Shown here: positions 4,791 through 8,739 of the stretch, piece by piece
Layout: the number at the start of each line of letters is the position of its first letter
How positions within the stretch are numbered: position 1 is the first letter of the stretch
NCBI GenBank assembly: GCA_016218185.1
Contig: JACREP010000102.1
Span: 1 to 8,739, forward strand
Source of the DNA: Candidatus Gottesmanbacteria bacterium
GTDB taxonomy: Bacteria > Patescibacteriota > Microgenomatia > UBA10105 > UBA927
Direction of reading: 5' to 3'
DNA length: 8,739 nucleotides
Program-made: the position numbers and the translations under genes
The notes under the pieces: model-generated
What the model was told of the DNA's origin: nothing
Database searches by the model: none
What the model saw: the letters and a program-made list of their open reading frames with translations, nothing else

Positions 4791-6791
4791 ATGCTGCTTG
4801 TTGGGATTGCAAGTTTTCTCCTCTTTCTTTTTTTCCAGGCGACGGGTATCTACGGTGGCGACAGCGGGGACTTGGTGGCGGCTGCAGCGACATTCGGTGT
4901 CCCCCACCCGCCCGGCTACCCGCTCTATACGTTTCTTGGATGGTTATTGTCTGGCCTTCCCCCTGTCACACCCGCTTGGCGCGTTGGACTTCTCTCCTCT
5001 TTGCCCCATGCCGTCACAGTGGCGTTGGTCTATTGGTTAGTGAAACAGCTGACAAAGCAGCGGGCAGCGGGCTTGTTTGCCGCACTTTCCCTTGTGGGAA
5101 ATTACCTTTTTTTCCTCTACAGCGTGACGCCCGAAGTCTTTGCGCTGTTTGATTTGTTTGTGATTGGCCTTACCGTACTTCTTTTTCAGTGGAGACAGAC
5201 AAGGGATATCCGATATCTCTATGCTGCAGGCTTTATTTTTGGACTGTCATTAACCCATCACCACGTGATCCTCTTTTTCGTTCCCGCGCTTATATATTTG
5301 CTTTACAAGGTCTCACCTTTAAAGGTTAGCCTCAAACGTTCGATTTACAAGGTGAGACCTTTAAAGGTGTTGGGTTGTTTCCTTATCGGATTACTTCCAT
5401 ACTTTTATCTCCCGGTTGCCGGGAGCGGCTCATCGATTATCAATTGGAACAAGCCGGATACGCTCAATAATTTTTTGCGACTGGTTACGCGGGCGGACTA
5501 CGGCACATTTGTGTCGGGCGGGTTTTATGGGACACTGGTGTCCCAACGCGTAGTGCAACTGAAGGCATACGCTCAATTTCTTCTTCTGGATCTGACTCCC
5601 GTGGGTATTGCCCTTGTCTTGGTTGGGTTGTGGCGGTTGTGGAAAGACCATCGGCACGTGTTTTGGTTTATTGCCATTGCCTTTGTGAGTATGGGGCCGG
5701 TGTTTTTCTTTTATGCGAGTTTTCCTCTGGTCAACCGCTTTACCCTGGGCACCTATGAACGATTTTTGCTTCCCTCCTACATGTTTTTTGCTCTGGTCAT
5801 CGGCGTCGGCTTTTGGCACATCATAGAGAGAGCCGGTGTGATTGCCGGGCGAATCGGGTCACGGATGCCGCTTCTCTGGATGGGAGCAATAGGCGTTGTT
5901 GTAAGTCTCTATCCGGTGAGTATGCTTGGGATTACGGTTTGGCGTTTTTGGGGGCTTTCCCGCGATCGCACGGCTGACAACCTCGGTCGCGATATCCTCG
6001 CAAGCGTGAAACCCAACAGTCTTTTGTTTTTGCAGCGGGATACTCCGCTTTTTACGACGCAGTATGTGCGATACGGATTGGGAGTGCGGCCGGATGTCGT
6101 TGCCATCCACACGTCACGGCTTGCAACTCCTGATTACCCTAAGGTACTTGCCCGCGCGTTTCCCCAGCTTTCCATTCCTGCAAAAGCCGGCACCACATTT
6201 GCGGTGGAGTTAGCGAAAGCAAACCGCGCACGCTTCCCTATCGCCACGAACGTGCCGTTTCCTGTGGAAGAGGGGTGGCTGTGGGTGCCGCAGGGACTTG
6301 TCTACCAATTGGTGCCAAAGGATCAAGTGCCATCGGTAGATGCATTGATGGAGCAAAATGAAAAGATGTGGATGACGTACCATGACCCGAGGGCCGGAAT
6401 ACTTAGTCGGTACAATCACCTCATGCTCTCCGACGTGCCGGATGTCTATGCGGGTGCCCGGTTTGAGTTAGGAAAGACCCTGCTTCGTGCCGGCAGTACA
6501 GACCGTGCCCGGGAACAATTTGAAAAAGCAATTGCGCTGGGAGGAGATACCCAAACGGCAGATGCATATACGTTTTTAGGGCTGTCTTACCTATTTGTCA
6601 GGAATTGTGAGGCAGCGTTGGCTGCATTTGCCCGCGCGCGCGAGGCGAGTATCATTCCCGACGACTCGCTTTTGTTATATGAAGGGGTGACCTACCGTGA
6701 TTGTGTGGGTGATGCCGTACGCGCCAAGGAGCTCCTTGACGCGTACGAAACGGTGAGGAAAAAAGCGGAAACGCCGTTGCCAACACAGTGA
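4791..6791 (+). CDS. DUF2723/TMEM260-type membrane glycosyltransferase-like protein with TPRs
   Basis: Predicted polytopic GT-C-type transferase; human TMEM260, a DUF2723 homologue, is an O-mannosyltransferase, so use of a lipid-linked sugar is plausible but unproven here. The 666-residue protein opens with a membrane helix (1-20), then an outward loop with GDSGD at 23-27 and HPPGYPLY at 39-46, the family signature with acidic residues where GT-C enzymes place their catalytic Asp. Further family marks are TPEVFAL (113-119), LTHHHVI (154-160), LLPYFYLP (201-208), INWNKPDT (217-224) and TRADYG (233-238). Several more helices run to about residue 385. The soluble C-terminal part ends in two or three TPR-like helical repeats from about 552 to 655. 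Residues 172-193 are encoded by a repeat insertion in a loop between helices. The ATG at 4791 has no Shine-Dalgarno but a close -10 element. The last 46 codons overlap the opposing gene. Family call is firm; acceptor and sugar are unknown. Confidence 0.88.
   Translation: MLLVGIASFLLFLFFQATGIYGGDSGDLVAAAATFGVPHPPGYPLYTFLGWLLSGLPPVTPAWRVGLLSSLPHAVTVALVYWLVKQLTKQRAAGLFAALSLVGNYLFFLYSVTPEVFALFDLFVIGLTVLLFQWRQTRDIRYLYAAGFIFGLSLTHHHVILFFVPALIYLLYKVSPLKVSLKRSIYKVRPLKVLGCFLIGLLPYFYLPVAGSGSSIINWNKPDTLNNFLRLVTRADYGTFVSGGFYGTLVSQRVVQLKAYAQFLLLDLTPVGIALVLVGLWRLWKDHRHVFWFIAIAFVSMGPVFFFYASFPLVNRFTLGTYERFLLPSYMFFALVIGVGFWHIIERAGVIAGRIGSRMPLLWMGAIGVVVSLYPVSMLGITVWRFWGLSRDRTADNLGRDILASVKPNSLLFLQRDTPLFTTQYVRYGLGVRPDVVAIHTSRLATPDYPKVLARAFPQLSIPAKAGTTFAVELAKANRARFPIATNVPFPVEEGWLWVPQGLVYQLVPKDQVPSVDALMEQNEKMWMTYHDPRAGILSRYNHLMLSDVPDVYAGARFELGKTLLRAGSTDRAREQFEKAIALGGDTQTADAYTFLGLSYLFVRNCEAALAAFARAREASIIPDDSLLLYEGVTYRDCVGDAVRAKELLDAYETVRKKAETPLPTQ
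5302..5368 (+). repeat. In-frame palindromic repeat pair inside the DUF2723 gene
   Basis: Two 25-base copies, 5302-5326 and 5344-5368, start 42 bases (14 codons) apart and are identical at 22 positions. The three differing bases are CTC in the first copy and GAG in the second, exact reverse complements. Because AAGGT and ACCTT flank this centre, the 13-base cores (5307-5319 and 5349-5361) are perfect inverted repeats of each other as well as near-perfect direct repeats. Each copy also holds the 12-bp palindrome ACCTTTAAAGGT. The frame is kept, and the product is YKVSPLKV (172-179), SLKRSI, then YKVRPLKV (186-193), a basic stretch between two membrane helices. It looks like a dispersed palindromic repeat that has entered the gene. 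Confidence 0.8.
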
Positions 6792-8739
6792 GGAAGAGCG
6801 ATACCAGACTTACGACAAGTCCCAACAAAAAGCGGGAGGGAGTAAAGCGAAGAGTTACCTGTTGACTTCCCGGCGGAACAACGACGCCTATGTACCGGAT
6901 GTTAACCGGTAGCACAGGCGTGTTCCTTCCGTCTACCGAAGCCTGCCAGCCGGGATAGTAGGTTTCGCTGATAACAAGAAGTCCGGGTACGTTGATACCC
7001 GTAAGCGATAGACGGAACCAACCATCCTGTTTTTTTGTGATGGTTACCGCTGCGCTCTCCGATGGCTTGGGTAGATCGAGATTTTGTTCGATCAGTGCGT
7101 CCCGTCCCGGCACAAACTCCAAACGGCGGATGTTCGCTACCGCCTCTTCAACCGTTGTTGCGAAGACCGCAGAGGTTGCCAGGTACGCGGGAGCGACCGC
7201 ATCCGGATTTTGGTACGCCGTGATGGAGAATTGACCATCACTGACGGTTGTCTTCGGCACAAGTCCGGATTGGGTAAGCGGAAGCGTACTGACAACTGTG
7301 CCAACACCGAGCAGATCCAGAAGTTTTTTCCCTTGGGCGCTGATCGTTGCTGCGGTATCCGTGACGGAGATCTCGCGATCCAACAGCATATCAAAGATTC
7401 CCGTCCTGGCAAGGCTTCTCCCTGTGTAATCGTTACTGTGGGGTACACCCCAGAGCAATGTTTTGTCGGGAGTGAGGGTATTTTTCAACATTTCGTAGGG
7501 CTTCATGGTTTGCCATCCCTCGGAAAGAAATATTTTATTATGACTTGCTTCCGCACCGATGGAAAATATTCGATTGCCTTTGGGGATGTTATTGAGGATC
7601 GGAGGTGGGGAAAGCCACTGTTTTGCAGAATCGGCGGCATGATAGGGAAACCACGTGCTCAACAACTGAAACGTATTGAATATAACAAGAATTACCAAAA
7701 TGACCCGGAGGCCGCGGCGCGTCGCCGCAGAATGCCAGAGTGTGTGCATGGCGGCGCTTCCGGCCGTTACGAGGCAGAAGGCAAACACCCAAATAAACCG
7801 TGAAGGAACGCGGAAAAGAGTAAACGGCCAGAAGGAATGGATCAAATAGATCGGTGAGTATTTGCCCAACATTAAAAAAAATGAACTCCCCATTATTATC
7901 CAAAGGAATCGTGTAGGGTTTTGGTGTTGGGGGAAAGCTTGTTTTTTTATGAACAAACCGAGGATAAGAAGGAATAATGGAATAAGTCCGACGTAGGCAG
8001 TGTTTTCCCAAAAAATACTGCCGTCAAAAGCAGTGAAGTGCGGGTAGGTGCCCATCGCGGGATTACCAAGGAAGAAGGGGTTAAGGAGCGTTACGAGGTG
8101 CTTCCATGGGTAGGAGAAATACGTGGTTTGTTCCGGTGAAAACCCGCGGGCGACCGTGAGGTTTTGAAGGTACTCGAAGGTAGGCAGGAGTTGCACCGCA
8201 GCGATGCCTAAAGCCGCAATACCACCGAGAACGAGTCGGAGGAATCCCGACAGCCGATGTTTCAGAAATTTTCCGTACCACAGGGCGATGGCGAGGACCA
8301 GAAGCATCGTAATAAATGAGGTCTGAGGAAAACCGGCAAAAATTTGCTGGGAGACAAGAAACGCAAAGAGGGCGATAAACCACACGCGATGAGTCTCTAG
8401 AACTCGTACGGTTACGGCGGCGATGAGCGGCAACAAGCTGAAGCTCTGGATGAGGCTTATGTGCGTGAGTTGCGGTATCACGACTCCAGAAAAGGCAAAC
8501 GTGAGCGCGCCAAATAAAGACGGAAACCGGGTCATGCCCATCACCCGAAGCCACGCATACATCCCCCACCCTATGGTTACCACGGCAAGAACAAGGGAAG
8601 TATTATATGCCGTTACCGGATCCAGGAATTTATACAGGACGAGGTTAGGGGCAAATATGGCGCCGACTCCGGCGTTGGCAAATAACGGAAATCCACCGCG
8701 CCAGCCGGAGAGCCAAAACGGAAACGTGTTTTGATGAAG
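6652..8739 (-). CDS. YfhO-family polytopic membrane protein (5' end outside window)
   Basis: The frame is open from the right edge (8739) to a TGA at 6652-6654, so 695 residues are visible and the N-terminus is missing; a GTG at 8583 is internal, because the upstream 52 codons continue the family pattern. The first visible part (about 8712-8660, including WLSGWRGGFPLFANAG) matches the YfhO N-terminal loop where the chain reads W-x-P/S-x-x-x-GxPxxAN. About ten hydrophobic segments follow to about 7680. A large outward-facing domain comes next (about 7640-6840), with the C-terminal YfhO hallmark SETYYPGWQASVDG (about 6968-6927), then a last helix (about 6845-6760). In Bacillus, YfhO works with CsbB and GtcA in glycosylating lipoteichoic acid, so a GT-C glycosyltransferase role is likely, but the acceptor here is unknown. 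The final 32 or so residues after the last helix are rich in Arg and His and lie wholly antisense to the DUF2723 gene. Promoter and start are beyond the window. Confidence 0.85.
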   Translation of the reverse strand, partial: LHQNTFPFWLSGWRGGFPLFANAGVGAIFAPNLVLYKFLDPVTAYNTSLVLAVVTIGWGMYAWLRVMGMTRFPSLFGALTFAFSGVVIPQLTHISLIQSFSLLPLIAAVTVRVLETHRVWFIALFAFLVSQQIFAGFPQTSFITMLLVLAIALWYGKFLKHRLSGFLRLVLGGIAALGIAAVQLLPTFEYLQNLTVARGFSPEQTTYFSYPWKHLVTLLNPFFLGNPAMGTYPHFTAFDGSIFWENTAYVGLIPLFLLILGLFIKKQAFPQHQNPTRFLWIIMGSSFFLMLGKYSPIYLIHSFWPFTLFRVPSRFIWVFAFCLVTAGSAAMHTLWHSAATRRGLRVILVILVIFNTFQLLSTWFPYHAADSAKQWLSPPPILNNIPKGNRIFSIGAEASHNKIFLSEGWQTMKPYEMLKNTLTPDKTLLWGVPHSNDYTGRSLARTGIFDMLLDREISVTDTAATISAQGKKLLDLLGVGTVVSTLPLTQSGLVPKTTVSDGQFSITAYQNPDAVAPAYLATSAVFATTVEEAVANIRRLEFVPGRDALIEQNLDLPKPSESAAVTITKKQDGWFRLSLTGINVPGLLVISETYYPGWQASVDGRNTPVLPVNIRYIGVVVPPGSQQVTLRFTPSRFLLGLVVSLVSLFLTVLATAFPLFSSPFRTRQGAPWRVRHHPHNHGRSPLHITKASRRE

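Noticed and set aside
7084..7803. A 239-codon plus-strand open frame inside the YfhO-type gene
   Set aside because: It lies opposite a coding region with clear YfhO features, and its translation lacks domain or membrane features; it is treated as a shadow frame.
1..8739. CRISPR array, tRNA, rRNA, transposase or phage genes
   Set aside because: None seen on either strand; the repeats present are short palindromes without regular spacers, and nearly all sequence is accounted for by six coding regions.

Overview
This window looks like a chromosomal fragment from an uncultivated bacterium of the Candidate Phyla Radiation (Patescibacteria), possibly Microgenomates. That placement is inference. 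It rests on a compact pilB-pilT-pilC-pilin block followed by large GT-C-like membrane proteins, on short palindromic repeats packed into the gaps and even into a gene, and on genes mostly lacking clear Shine-Dalgarno sequences. TGA is used as a stop three times and never read through in frame, so the code is the standard bacterial one and not the UGA-recoded code of some CPR lineages. No rRNA or marker gene is present to fix the phylum.

Left half (5-4734, + strand) is a type IV pilus locus. It encodes the extension ATPase PilB, the retraction ATPase PilT, the inner-membrane platform PilC, and a type IV prepilin-like protein with a textbook class III signal peptide. PilB and PilT power assembly and disassembly of a fibre of the pilin type on the PilC platform. 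The prepilin peptidase (PilD) and the PilM/N/O alignment proteins are not in the window. The two 87-bp gaps pilB-pilT and pilT-pilC are each largely filled by a different inverted-repeat element: an array of 8-bp units in two opposed blocks, and a 71-bp hairpin element. The pilin gene has its own candidate promoter and a small palindrome in its 5' leader.

Middle (4735-6791, + strand) is a DUF2723/TMEM260-type multi-membrane protein, probably a lipid-linked-sugar-dependent (GT-C) glycosyltransferase, with C-terminal TPR-like repeats. It seems to be transcribed from an extended -10 promoter so close to the ATG that the mRNA would be leaderless. Its coding sequence carries an in-frame palindromic repeat pair that adds a basic loop.

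Right (6652-8739, - strand) is a YfhO-type polytopic membrane protein, also GT-C-like, whose N-terminus lies beyond the window edge. It converges on the DUF2723 gene and overlaps it tail to tail by 140 bp.

The simplest reading is a cell-surface locus: a retractable pilus beside membrane glycosyltransferases that may decorate pilin or other envelope molecules. The pilus genes are ordinary members of known families. The less ordinary material is the repeat content, the gene overlap, the promoter architecture and the pilin-glycosyltransferase neighbourhood. No intergenic gap exceeds 90 bases, and I saw no tRNA, rRNA, CRISPR, transposase or integrase.
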